Source: AB-137-C09 sp964645625 (GTDB taxonomy: Bacteria; Pseudomonadota; Zetaproteobacteria; Mariprofundales; Mariprofundaceae). Taken from it: DNA of 64,000 nt. Location of the stretch: NCBI GenBank assembly GCA_964645625.1, contig CAZYAI010000001.1, positions 118,164 to 182,163 on the forward strand. Reading direction: 5' to 3'. Of this stretch, positions 17,701-24,645 are shown one piece after another. Position numbers and translations under genes: made by a program. Position 1 is the stretch's first letter. Every line of letters begins with the position of its first letter. A model generated the notes under the pieces. The model was given only the letters and a program-made list of their open reading frames with translations, made no database searches and was not told the origin of the DNA.

Positions 17701-17795
17701 ATACTACGCGAGGCGTGTATGTGGATGTGCGGATGAAGTTCGATCAAAACAGTGTACAACGCTGGTTGGGTACAGATACTCCAGCAGCTCAATAA
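11739..17795 (+). CDS. Giant outer-membrane protein: DUF11, SdrD-like, OmpA-like, Ig-like and beta-barrel
   Basis: A 2018-residue exported protein. Order: signal region (KCLLLLVLCLYATVLQAQ), an N-terminal module like that of genes 3-5 (IIPNTASMSY), several beta-sandwiches including a DUF11 unit (VTVTDRLPAGFQYRRGT, about 490), an SdrD/Cna-B-like unit at about 593-653 (AGRVFVDSNDNGFNDPDEPG), an OmpA-like peptidoglycan-binding domain at about 830-948 (VVGHTDDVN, LSQARAGSIAEYL, NRRAQVFVDA), an invasin-like Ig unit around 1105 (IADGKTPVRIRVQLLDD), then a long region to the end with alternating polar/aromatic strands (from about 1280, YYTLYGDVVQRQ) that reads as an outer-membrane barrel. No ribosome site is visible; translation probably couples to the gene seven bases upstream. 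Confidence 0.85.
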   Translation: MRHAHTLAGAIATVHKRFKCLLLLVLCLYATVLQAQIIPNTASMSYLPAVQASPTSLSATMNVQARGGRFDQAALAFQATPANTCIVSGGMVALSLNASNTGINALTQSVVDMLPPANGTLSAQTVLGQYTVQTIAGGGLRFTFTQPLAVGATMVLQASLQLAAPLPISGQVVQAVFSANGINGLTTQSNSFVVQGRTQSVIQFMQFNPQSNQLQTARVYHAGENIWLDVQDGDQNLDPYVAESVTATLTDNLSADSEVMTLTETAPNSGVFTASIPSVVGVAVVQNNGSISVTGASQLHATYTDRCDGTDTTAAATLVDPFGLLFSTSDGSPVDGATITMIDTTTGQPALVFGDDGISAYPATLTSGGTATDAAGTVYNFPPGGYRFPFALPGSYQFLIQPPAGFTFPTVLTDAVIQALPGAPFALTVGSRGEVFRINPGPALHIDVPLDAKGSSLFVRKTAASTQVTIGDFIPYTVQVENTNPNFPATAVTVTDRLPAGFQYRRGTTVIDTYSVADPVVSADGRSLQFDLYSIARGATVKISYIVEVGAGAPFGEAVNQASATGLSLGIPVGSNTALATVLVADDLMAQKSLIAGRVFVDSNDNGFNDPDEPGLPNIRIYMQDGTFISTDKDGHYHIEDVMPGTHVLQLDTVPERYTPAPLPNTRFAGNHVSQFVDAQPGALVRANFRVLPTAPPETPVTISQTLSQDEQGDVWIDLAIAQQGGVPLKKYFAVYSPPDGWQVDQASAVLDAAKKAPDASMIGYLWPLSEAKKQQHVRFRLTPLAQRKDGLKDSVAYVRFSAPATPRGRTGMTTVQLQDRSQEEHVRREFALKVHFDTLVASLSEQDRQALDAIVQQLQGLKVQSLRVVGHTDDVNIAPNHRQLFADNRALSQARAGSIAEYLRQKLSLPQDAISFEGRADAEPVASNDTEAGRASNRRAQVFVDAVKVKRSFSFGLVKTKDEAASKAVGSWDAKKSAAATAPAVAVKDVKKKAKEGILSHYDGLAVPHRINAVRVELDSRLKLKLMIDGKQVPNDRIGFKSIDPQTDKTLYTFIGVDMGDPGDHVMRLEGLGPFGNARFKQEVHYVRTGEVAQIRFLEAGKNIADGKTPVRIRVQLLDDSGEVIRARTEVEMRGGDLLPMPRSELYQTPEEANAAVSKTVMVERDGWMSFKPTGVSGTHRLNIGYNAVQRSIEVFVAPEYRDWILVGLAEGKTGWQQVAGHVTPVDKQVSADRYYRDGKLAFFAKGQIKGEYLLTMAYDSSKTDGANRNRLQQYINPTQYYTLYGDVVQRQSDAASKKKLYLKLERETFYAMFGDYDTGLSITELGRYVRTMNGIKSEMKNSRYGYTAFASRTSQSYIKDELRGNGTSGLYRLGRQNIILGSEKLRVETRDRFQSNVITNSVQMQRFVDYDIDYQAGTLYFKSPVNARDINMNPIYIVVEYESNDSKDQFLNAGGRVYGKPLESVEIGSTFVREGQLYHNNRVMAMDATVEVGSATEIKAEVARSNNGATPASVVQANAYTVGVTHLGKKLSSKAYLRQMQDGFGIGQQQGSENGTRKLGGDVRYKITDQWSVSSAAARQQGLLTGNTRDTLNNQVAWQFKEHSVKAGVNAARDRLATGQVNRSRLLTTSGTTRVGNRLTLQASREQALSGATNSSDYPTRTVAGATYMLSEKVGLDVAQEWTQGALQNTSTTRLGLKSSPWSGGQLLTRYEQSLGENGLRSFANIGLKQQWTVNEQWQLDVGLDRSQTLKHPGATAINPNVPLAAGGGNDFSAISLGANYSPKGWRWTNRVEHRVAANTRSWSVSTGIQGEPKDALSVSWSSLATHSRATLGTFQTNALTSLGLAWRPDYDGLMLFNRLDVKYNASDNGTTKTLGWNYINNMHANWQYNAKHQLEFHHGIKWSRQNINQLPLSAITDFLFTRWRYDLYEDWDVSLQSALMHGYGNGQLLSSFGAAVGYNVMDDMWLSIGYNGHGFNARDFSVAGYTTRGVYVDVRMKFDQNSVQRWLGTDTPAAQ

Positions 17796-17862
17796 GTCGG
17801 TGTTCGAGATTGCACTTATGACTTGAATTCAGGAATGTTAAAATAATTATGGGTAGCTACTT

Positions 17863-18390
17863 ATGATAGTGATTTCGATTGCACAGCAGCGTTTGCACCA
17901 TCGTTGCCGTTCGGGTGTGTGGCATGCTTATGTGATCTCTACGGCGCGTCTCGGGGTGGGGAATCAGTGTGGCAGTTGGCAAACCCCTCTGGGTCGTCAT
18001 CGTGTGGCAGCGTTGATTGGTGCAGATTATGCCATCTATACAGCATTTGTTGCTAGAAAGGCCGTTGGTATTTATGAGCCTCAGCACGGTGTTTTGTCAC
18101 CCCGTGCCATGAAATCCCGTCGCGCAGCGCGTCAAAACACCATGCCCATGTCCGATGTTAAGAAAGACTGGATTTTAACGCGTATTATTCGTTTAAAAGG
18201 CGATCAAACGGGCATCAATCGTCGAGGTGCTTGTGATACCTTTAAGCGTTATATTTATATTCATGGTACACATGACGAAGCAGCTTTAGGTACGCCCGTG
18301 TCGCACGGTTGTATTCGCATGGCGAATACCGATATTATCGCGTTATTTCAGCGTGTTAGGGCGAATGAACTGGTTTGCATCCGACCCTAG
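17863..18390 (+). CDS. L,D-transpeptidase of the YkuD family
   Basis: A 175-residue YkuD-fold protein. YkuD enzymes crosslink peptidoglycan stem peptides or attach proteins using a Cys nucleophile. Seen: YIHGTHDE, then the catalytic motif SHGCIRM with His148, Cys150 and Arg152. GNQCGSWQTPLGRHRV is the usual substrate-side segment. Odd: there is no signal peptide or membrane helix, although the reaction is periplasmic; either the true N terminus differs or this belongs to the leaderless subfamily. It follows the giant outer-membrane protein by 67 bases and ends at a bidirectional hairpin. Confidence 0.83.
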   Translation: MIVISIAQQRLHHRCRSGVWHAYVISTARLGVGNQCGSWQTPLGRHRVAALIGADYAIYTAFVARKAVGIYEPQHGVLSPRAMKSRRAARQNTMPMSDVKKDWILTRIIRLKGDQTGINRRGACDTFKRYIYIHGTHDEAALGTPVSHGCIRMANTDIIALFQRVRANELVCIRP

Positions 18391-18410
18391 CCTGAATCAC
18401 TCAGGCTAGG
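18386..18410. terminator. Hairpin between convergent genes
   Basis: A perfect 10-base stem CCTAGCCTGA/TCAGGCTAGG with loop ATCAC, overlapping the last codons of the YkuD gene and lying between it and the converging trhP. It has no long T run on either strand. Confidence 0.5.
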
Positions 18411-18427
18411 TTAAAGCTTCGAAAGGC

Positions 18428-19807
18428 TTATGCTTCGGCTGGAATAATGCGGCTAATCATAGCTAAGTGTGCCGGTTCGGGGATGATGGGAAGGGGAATC
18501 CATACCCGATGCCCACTACCAGGGGCAACGTCCATTGCTTCTTCACCGTGGCGCGCAGCAAACATAGCCGTGAGGATGAAACGCTGACGACCTGCGGGTG
18601 TCATCAGTTCTAGTTCATCACCGATGCTGAAACGGTTTTTGACTTCGACTTCTGCCATCTGTCGTTGCTCATCCCAACGTAGAACTTCGGCAACGAAACG
18701 CTGGTGGAAAAATCCTGAATTGCCTGTTTCATAATTTTGACTGGCTCCAGCACGTTTGCGTGTATAAAAACCATCGGTGTAGCCACGGTTAGCCAGTGCA
18801 TTCAAGGCATCATTGAGGCTGGGGTCAAAGGGACGACCTGCTTGTGCATCGTCAATGGCTTGGCGGTATGCTTGCGACACGCGACCGACATAAAAATGGG
18901 ATTTTGTACGCCCTTCGATCTTGAGCGAATCGACACCAATTTCCACCAAACGTTGGACATGTTCAATCGCTTGCAAGTCTTTGGAGTTCATGATGTATGT
19001 ACCATGTTCATCTTCAAACACAGGCATAAGCTCTTCAGGTCGTTTTGATTCGGCTAACATATAAACTTGGTCGGCGAGTGGATGACGGGCAGATTCGTGA
19101 CCTGCTAAGGCATCGCCTCCTTGTTGTTCTGTGAGCCTGAAGTCTTGAATCGGAATGACATCACCGCAACTATCTTGTGCCGTTTCGGACATTTTATAAT
19201 CCCAGCGGCAAGCATTGGTGCATGTACCCTGATTGGCATCGCGGTGATTAAAATAGCCTGACAGCAAGCAACGCCCCGAATACGCAATGCACAATGCCCC
19301 ATGCACAAAGACTTCAAGCTCAATATCGGGGCATTGTTGGCGGATTTCTTCAATTTCGTTGAGCGATAATTCACGCGATAAGATAATCCGTGTTACGCCA
19401 ACACTTTGCCAAAAACGCACCGCTGCCCAGTTCATGGTGTTAGCTTGAACAGACAGGTGAATCGGCATATCAGGCCATGTTTCGCGCACCATCATGATTA
19501 AGCCAGGATCAGCCATAATCAGGGCATCAGGCTTCATATCAATCACGGGCTGCATGTTTTTGATGTAGCTGCCGAGTTTGTTGTTGTGTGGTAATAGGTT
19601 GCTGGCAACGTAAAAATGTTTGCCTAAGGCATGAGCCTCTTCGATACCCGTTTTGAGGTTTTCAAGCTGAAAGTCATTATTCCTAACGCGCAGCGAGTAA
19701 CGCGGCTGCCCTGCATAAACAGCATCTGCGCCATAAGCCAGTGCATAGCGCATATTGCGCAAGGTTCCCGCAGGTGCGAGTAATTCGGTGGATGAAATTC
19801 TGCTCAT
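18428..19807 (-). CDS. trhP: tRNA uridine 5-hydroxylation protein, peptidase U32 family
   Basis: A 459-residue U32-family protein of the YegQ/TrhP branch. TrhP, with prephenate as oxygen source, makes 5-hydroxyuridine at the wobble position of certain tRNAs, the precursor of cmo5U. Seen: ELLAPAGTLRNMRYALAYGA at the N terminus, VHGALCIAYSGRCLLSGY, the Cys cluster QGTCTNACRWDY and SLKIEGRTKSHFYVG. These cysteines are the likely Fe-S ligands of the family. Length agrees with E. coli YegQ. The protease label of this family is historical. It stands alone on the minus strand. Confidence 0.9.
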   Translation of the reverse strand: MSRISSTELLAPAGTLRNMRYALAYGADAVYAGQPRYSLRVRNNDFQLENLKTGIEEAHALGKHFYVASNLLPHNNKLGSYIKNMQPVIDMKPDALIMADPGLIMMVRETWPDMPIHLSVQANTMNWAAVRFWQSVGVTRIILSRELSLNEIEEIRQQCPDIELEVFVHGALCIAYSGRCLLSGYFNHRDANQGTCTNACRWDYKMSETAQDSCGDVIPIQDFRLTEQQGGDALAGHESARHPLADQVYMLAESKRPEELMPVFEDEHGTYIMNSKDLQAIEHVQRLVEIGVDSLKIEGRTKSHFYVGRVSQAYRQAIDDAQAGRPFDPSLNDALNALANRGYTDGFYTRKRAGASQNYETGNSGFFHQRFVAEVLRWDEQRQMAEVEVKNRFSIGDELELMTPAGRQRFILTAMFAARHGEEAMDVAPGSGHRVWIPLPIIPEPAHLAMISRIIPAEA

Positions 19808-19922
19808 TGGCGCATGCTAAAAGCAAGGCTGCGCGCTGTCCAAACTCTGCGATTGCGGGATTATCATCTGATATTACGCACGCACGGTTATATGACGTGA
19901 TTTTTTTAAGTAGCAAGGCGTC

Positions 19923-19943
19923 ATTGCGGGCTTGATCCGCAAT
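19923..19943. repeat. REP-like palindrome
   Basis: ATTGCGG/CCGCAAT with a seven-base spacer GCTTGAT, in the gap between ppk1 and trhP. The wording (CATTGCGGGCTTGATCCGCAAT) is that of a dispersed palindromic repeat seen in many proteobacterial genomes (recalled, not searched). No other copy was noticed in this window. The rest of the 250-base gap has no gene. Confidence 0.4.
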
Positions 19944-20069
19944 CTAGAGAACAGGCGCAAGACTGGATATTGAATCAAACAGAGGATGACGGATTTTTAG
20001 ATTATGATGCTGTTTTATCTATGCCGTATGAAAAAAATGCTCATGCCTTGCGTAACATCAGTTATCGTT

Positions 20070-22136
20070 TTACTTTTTAGCCAGTGTGTCAATCAACTTT
20101 TGTTGCGCTGAAAATGGTGTGCTGCGTTTATTTGCGTGAATGCGCTTATATGTGCCGTCTGCGAGTAAACGCCACGCCCCTTGATTGTCCTTCAAATAAT
20201 AGCGTAAGCCTTCGCGAATTAGCCGTTGCCGCAGTGTGCGGTTTTCTATCGGGAAGGCGGTTTCTACACGGTTTTTTAGGTTGCGGATCATGCCATCTGC
20301 ACTGGAGGCGTAAACCAGTGCTTTGCCGTGGTTGCCAAAGTAATAAATGCGTGTGTGTTCTAAAAAACGCCCCAGCACTGAGCGAACGCGAATGTTTTCT
20401 GACATGCCTTCTACGCCAGGGCGCAGGCAGCATACGCCTCGTACAATGAGATCCACCCGCACACCAGCTTGTGAAGCGCGGTAGAGTGCCTCAATCAGTT
20501 CAGGGTCTTGCAGTCCGTTGACCTTAATAATGATGCGAGCACCAGCACCGTTTTGCGCGATTTGAATCTCTCGATCAATCAGTTTTAGCAACAGCGGGTG
20601 AAGGTCAAAGGGGGCTTGCACTACTTTTTCCATTCGTGTTGCACAGCCCAACCCTGTAAGCTGTTGGAACAAGAGATGCATATCATTACCAATGGTTTCA
20701 TCGGTGGTGAGTAGTCCAAAATCGGTGTAAAAACGTGTCGTGATGCCGTGGTAGTTACCCGTTCCTAAGTGGCAATAGCGTACCAGTTTGCCATGTTCGC
20801 GGCGCACGACCATCATCATTTTAGCGTGAGTTTTGAAGCCTACGACACCATACACCACATGAACGCCCGCTCGCTGCATGCGCTCGGATAATTCAATGTT
20901 ATCTTGTTCATCAAAGCGCGCCCGCAGTTCCACCACGGCGGATACATCCTTACCATGACGCGCTGCGCGACATAAGGCGGCGACAATGCGGGAGTGGTCG
21001 CCTGTGCGGTACAATGTTTGACGAATGGCTAATACCTTAGGGTCGTTTGCAGCACTTTCTAGCAACTTAATTACAGGCTCAAAGGACTCAAAAGGGTGGT
21101 GTAAAAGTACATCTTGTTTACGCAAGTGGGAGAAGATGTTTTCATCCTCGTGGAATGCGGTTGCCATGGATGGGATCATGGGCTTGAATTTTAGGTCTGG
21201 GCGTTTGACCTGGTCATAGACGCTATCTAAGCGTGGTAGGTTTACAGGGCCATTACAAAGGTAACACTGCTCTTTTTTGAGTTGAAACTTCTCTAATAGG
21301 TAGGAAATGCTTTCTTCTGGGCATTCCTCGTCGATCTCTAAACGAACAGCTCTACCAAAACGTCGGGTGGTTTCTAAGCGGCCTTTGACTTCCAGCTTTA
21401 GATCAGCCATTTCCTCTTCATCCAAGTATAACTCGGTATCCCGTGTCAGGCGGAATTGGTGGCAGCCGTGAACCTGCATGCCAGGGAATAGTTCATCGAC
21501 AAAGGCATGCATGATGGATGATAAAAAGACAAAACCATGCGCCACATCGGAATATTCTTCGGGTAGTTTAAGCACACGCGGCAAGGAGCGTGGTGCAGGT
21601 ACAATCGCATAATGGTGGTTGCGACCAAATGCATCACGTCCAGATAGCGACACAATAAAATGAAGGGTTCGATTGGCAATGCGTGGAAATGGATGCGCAG
21701 GATCAACGCCCAGTGGACTGATGACAGGCAGAATCTGCTCGTGCATATAATCGGCAAGCCATGCGCGTTGTTTGTCGTTCCAATGGGTGCGGCGATAAAA
21801 GCGTATGCCTTCCTCTTTCAAGCGCGGTAATAGGGTGTGGTGTAGCAGATGGTATTGTGCTGTTAGCATCTCTCTGGCTTGTATGCGAATAGCCTCGATG
21901 AGGTATTGCAAATCCATATCATCGGCATGACTGCCGTGCAAATTAAGATCCATTTTTTGCAAAATGGAGGCAACGCGAACTTCAAAAAATTCATCCAAGT
22001 TGGAGCTGGAGATGCATAAAAAGCGTAGGCGTTCAAGCAAGGGGACATTGTCATCCTCAGCCATTGCTAGTACTCGACGATGAAACCCTAAGTGACTGAG
22101 TTCACGGTTGAAATAGCGGTAATCGGCATGGGACAT
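20070..22136 (-). CDS. ppk1: Polyphosphate kinase 1
   Basis: A 688-residue PPK1, which builds inorganic polyphosphate reversibly from ATP. Seen: YFNRELSHLGFHRRVL and SSSNLDEFFEVRVA at the N terminus, the autophosphorylated His in GFKTHAKMMMV, and the second catalytic His region YYFGNHGKALVYASSADGM. Length is typical. It is divergent from the MerR-type regulator gene at 22317; the 180 bases between them hold phased TGTAYA-like repeats nearer to the regulator. No exopolyphosphatase gene is next to it. Confidence 0.95.
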   Translation of the reverse strand: MSHADYRYFNRELSHLGFHRRVLAMAEDDNVPLLERLRFLCISSSNLDEFFEVRVASILQKMDLNLHGSHADDMDLQYLIEAIRIQAREMLTAQYHLLHHTLLPRLKEEGIRFYRRTHWNDKQRAWLADYMHEQILPVISPLGVDPAHPFPRIANRTLHFIVSLSGRDAFGRNHHYAIVPAPRSLPRVLKLPEEYSDVAHGFVFLSSIMHAFVDELFPGMQVHGCHQFRLTRDTELYLDEEEMADLKLEVKGRLETTRRFGRAVRLEIDEECPEESISYLLEKFQLKKEQCYLCNGPVNLPRLDSVYDQVKRPDLKFKPMIPSMATAFHEDENIFSHLRKQDVLLHHPFESFEPVIKLLESAANDPKVLAIRQTLYRTGDHSRIVAALCRAARHGKDVSAVVELRARFDEQDNIELSERMQRAGVHVVYGVVGFKTHAKMMMVVRREHGKLVRYCHLGTGNYHGITTRFYTDFGLLTTDETIGNDMHLLFQQLTGLGCATRMEKVVQAPFDLHPLLLKLIDREIQIAQNGAGARIIIKVNGLQDPELIEALYRASQAGVRVDLIVRGVCCLRPGVEGMSENIRVRSVLGRFLEHTRIYYFGNHGKALVYASSADGMIRNLKNRVETAFPIENRTLRQRLIREGLRYYLKDNQGAWRLLADGTYKRIHANKRSTPFSAQQKLIDTLAKK

Positions 22137-22202
22137 AATGTTGAAACCTTATTAAAGCTGGATGTTTCGCCCTATGCTAGCTTGCTAAGGCTCGACTTCC
22201 AG

Positions 22203-22216
22203 TGACATGCTTGTCA
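22203..22216. promoter_or_regulatory. Palindrome near the ppk1 start
   Basis: TGACATGCTTGTCA is a perfect-arm inverted repeat (TGACA/TGTCA, four-base spacer), located 67 bases upstream of the ppk1 start codon and 101 upstream of the regulator start. It could be an operator; the cognate factor is unknown. Confidence 0.3.
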
Positions 22217-22258
22217 TGAAATTATTTTTTTTACTTTTGAGCCATCATAGTGCGATAG

Positions 22259-22303
22259 TGTACAGGTATTGTATAAGTATAGTTGAGCTTATGTATAGCT
22301 TTG
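22259..22303 (+). promoter_or_regulatory. Four 11-bp-phased TGTAYA-like repeats, likely operator of the light operon
   Basis: Units start at 22259 (TGTACA), 22270 (TGTATA), 22281 (AGTTGA, degenerate) and 22292 (TGTATA), exactly 11 bases apart, ending about 14 bases before the start codon of the MerR-type gene. Direct repeats of 11 bp with TACA/TATA cores are the known binding arrangement of CarH-type MerR repressors, and TGTAYA cores occur in sites of related LitR and MlrA regulators. Autoregulation of this operon is inferred; ppk1 lies on the other side. Confidence 0.6.
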
Positions 22304-22316
22304 TTATTGTGCGGCG

Positions 22317-23228
22317 ATGACTTCCCCTGAAACATTTCCTGATCACAAAAAATTCTCCATTGGGCATCTTGCTCAGTTGACAGGTGTGCTACCCGTTACC
22401 TTGCGTGCTTGGGAGCGGCGTTATGGTTTAATTAAACCACAGCGGACAGCCAAAGGTCATCGCTTGTATTCGGATGCTGATGTGCAACAGGTGTTGCGTA
22501 TTTTGCGATTGATTGAACATGGTATTCCTGTTGGGCAGGTTCGTCAGGCATTGCTTGGCACGCATGATGCAGCATTAAATGCTTCTGATTGGCCTGATTT
22601 TCAGCAGCAGTTGTTGGCAGCGTTACAAGGTTTGCATGCTGCGCAAACCCTCGCAGTTCTTCGCCGCGCAGGGGAACTTTACCCGCTTGCTGCGCTGGTG
22701 ACTGATTTGATTCGTCCCGTTTTGAATGTTGTGCAGGCATCACCTGCAAGCAGTCGTTGGGCTTGGAAGGAACTGTTTGTGCAAAGTATTGCATTGTACC
22801 TTCATCAACGTAGCCAAAGTGTGGTGGTTGATCAGGCTAGCTCGCCTATCTTGATGTGTGCTTGCTTAGCCTCGTCTTCACCTGATGTTATACAGGGGCG
22901 CATGTTTGAATTGTTTTGTAGGGAATCGGGGCTTGGTGTGCAATGGCTGGGGCATGCTCCCTCGCCATTGGCATTTGCCGACCTATTGCACCAGCAGGGT
23001 AGCATGGGTGGTATTGTCTGGCAGGAAGTTGAACCCTGTGAAGACTGGATGGTGGCTTTAACGCAATTGCGTCGTGCCGCCTCCATACCGCTGGCAATCG
23101 GCGGTGACTTTGCCCTTGAATATCAGCAACGCCTTATTGCTATCGGTTGGGAAGTGTTGCCGTTGGCGTATGCTGACGCGCTGGCGGTTGTGCGCGCATG
23201 GCAAAGTGGCAATGAAAGATGTGAATAA
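22317..23228 (+). CDS. MerR-type regulator of the CarH/LitR/BluR group, without cobalamin motif
   Basis: A 303-residue regulator. Residues 13-80 are a MerR winged helix (FSIGHLAQLTGVLPVTLRAW, ERRYGLIKP, GHRLYSDADV). The rest is a helical segment followed by an alpha/beta domain (about 175-300) built like a B12-binding fold. The cobalamin ligand motif (DxHxxG or ExH type) is missing: the equivalent stretch reads CACLASSSPDVIQGRMFE. It is thus more like BluR or MlrA than CarH. First gene of an operon with photolyase, a DUF523-DUF1722 gene and a BLUF gene. Probably a DNA-binding repressor relieved by light through a partner (inference). Confidence 0.82.
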   Translation: MTSPETFPDHKKFSIGHLAQLTGVLPVTLRAWERRYGLIKPQRTAKGHRLYSDADVQQVLRILRLIEHGIPVGQVRQALLGTHDAALNASDWPDFQQQLLAALQGLHAAQTLAVLRRAGELYPLAALVTDLIRPVLNVVQASPASSRWAWKELFVQSIALYLHQRSQSVVVDQASSPILMCACLASSSPDVIQGRMFELFCRESGLGVQWLGHAPSPLAFADLLHQQGSMGGIVWQEVEPCEDWMVALTQLRRAASIPLAIGGDFALEYQQRLIAIGWEVLPLAYADALAVVRAWQSGNERCE

Positions 23229-24624
23229 CACAGCCTATCGCCATAGCCTATTGTGTTTGCGTCGTGATCTTCGCTTGCATGACAATACGGCATTACAAGC
23301 TGCGCTGGCGCAAAGTACACAAGTAAGCATCTGCTTTATACTCGATCCTAGGCAGTGTCATGAGCATCCTTGGCAAAGTCGCCCTGGGTTGAGTTTTATG
23401 CTGGAAAGTTTACACGCGCTTGACGATGAATTGGCTTGTTTTGGTTCTGGGCTTATCATCAAACAGGGGGAAGCGGATGCGGTGTTGGATGCCATGTTGC
23501 AATCAGGTCGCTTTGACGCACTCTATTTGAACGCTGATTACACACCTTTTTCGATCCAACGGGATGCCGCAATCAACTTAGCCTGTGATAAACATGGTAT
23601 TCCCTTACACCGCTGCCATGATGCTTTGTTGAATCCTCCCCATGACATCGCAACGGCAACGGGCACACCCTACCAAGTGTTCACACCATTTTTTAAATGT
23701 TGCGCCCAACGTGCCGTAGCAGCTCCCCAAGCATTGCGACACATTGAACACCTCAGCGTGGTGTCGCCGCAAGAACGTCTTAAATATCGTCAACAATTGC
23801 AGCAGTTCGACGTGCCTGGAACAACGTTTTTGGCTGGGCATCATGGCGCTATGAAGGTGCTTGACCATCTTCAGCACTGCCAAAATTATAGCGTGGAACG
23901 TGATCTTCCAGCCTTGGATGCAAGCAGTCACCTTTCGGTGCATTTGAAGTTTGGCACGCTATCTGTTCGCGAAGCGTATGCCGCGATTATTCATCATTTG
24001 GGTGTAGATCATCCGTTGCTGCGGCAACTTTATTGGCGGGACTTTTTTTACCATGTGGCTTTTCATTATCCGCATGTGTTTGGTTCGGCGTTTCATCGTC
24101 AATATGATGCCATCAAGTGGTCAAATAACAGGACGTATTTTCAAGCGTGGTGCGATGGCATGACGGGCTTCCCCATCGTTGATGCTGGTATGCGTCAATT
24201 GCAGCAAACTGGCACGATGCATAATCGTGTTCGTATGATTACGGCTTCTTTCCTGGTCAAAGACTTACATATTGATTGGCGTTGGGGCGAGGCTTGGTTT
24301 GCGCGTCATTTGGTTGATTACGACCCTGCGATTAACAATGGTAATTGGCAATGGGCTGCTTCTACGGGGTGTGATGCTCAACCTTGGTTTCGTATCTTTA
24401 ACCCTTGGTTACAGCAAAAACGGTTTGATGGCGAGCTTCGTTATTGTAGGCATTGGATTCCTGAAATAGCGGATTGCTCCAATCAGGCGGTGCATCAATG
24501 GGCAAAGCAGCCTTGTGGTCAACATGTTTACCCAGCCCCTATCGTCGATCACGCTGTGCAAGCGCGTTTAGCGAAGGAAATCTTCTCGTCGGTTCATACG
24601 AAGGTGAATGATGAGCGTTTATAA
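23212..24624 (+). CDS. phrB: Deoxyribodipyrimidine photolyase
   Basis: A 470-residue class I CPD photolyase. It repairs cyclobutane pyrimidine dimers with blue light, reduced FAD and an antenna cofactor. Seen: SLLCLRRDLRLHDN at the N terminus, LKFGTLSVREAY, LYWRDFFYHVAF, FPIVDAGMRQL, MHNRVRMITASFLVKDL, and the FAD-binding GNWQWAASTGCDAQPWFRIF. The start at 23212 overlaps the regulator gene by 17 bases; a further upstream TTG/ATG frame inside that gene adds 46 residues with no family resemblance. Co-transcribed with a light-type MerR regulator, as often seen. Confidence 0.95.
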   Translation: MKDVNNTAYRHSLLCLRRDLRLHDNTALQAALAQSTQVSICFILDPRQCHEHPWQSRPGLSFMLESLHALDDELACFGSGLIIKQGEADAVLDAMLQSGRFDALYLNADYTPFSIQRDAAINLACDKHGIPLHRCHDALLNPPHDIATATGTPYQVFTPFFKCCAQRAVAAPQALRHIEHLSVVSPQERLKYRQQLQQFDVPGTTFLAGHHGAMKVLDHLQHCQNYSVERDLPALDASSHLSVHLKFGTLSVREAYAAIIHHLGVDHPLLRQLYWRDFFYHVAFHYPHVFGSAFHRQYDAIKWSNNRTYFQAWCDGMTGFPIVDAGMRQLQQTGTMHNRVRMITASFLVKDLHIDWRWGEAWFARHLVDYDPAINNGNWQWAASTGCDAQPWFRIFNPWLQQKRFDGELRYCRHWIPEIADCSNQAVHQWAKQPCGQHVYPAPIVDHAVQARLAKEIFSSVHTKVNDERL

Positions 24625-24645
24625 AACCAAACAAGGAAATGACTA

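Noticed and set aside
22317..23228. CarH-type cobalamin photoreceptor
   Set aside because: The MerR part and operator-like repeats fit, but the C-terminal domain lacks the His-containing B12 motif; I describe it as a BluR/MlrA-like member instead.
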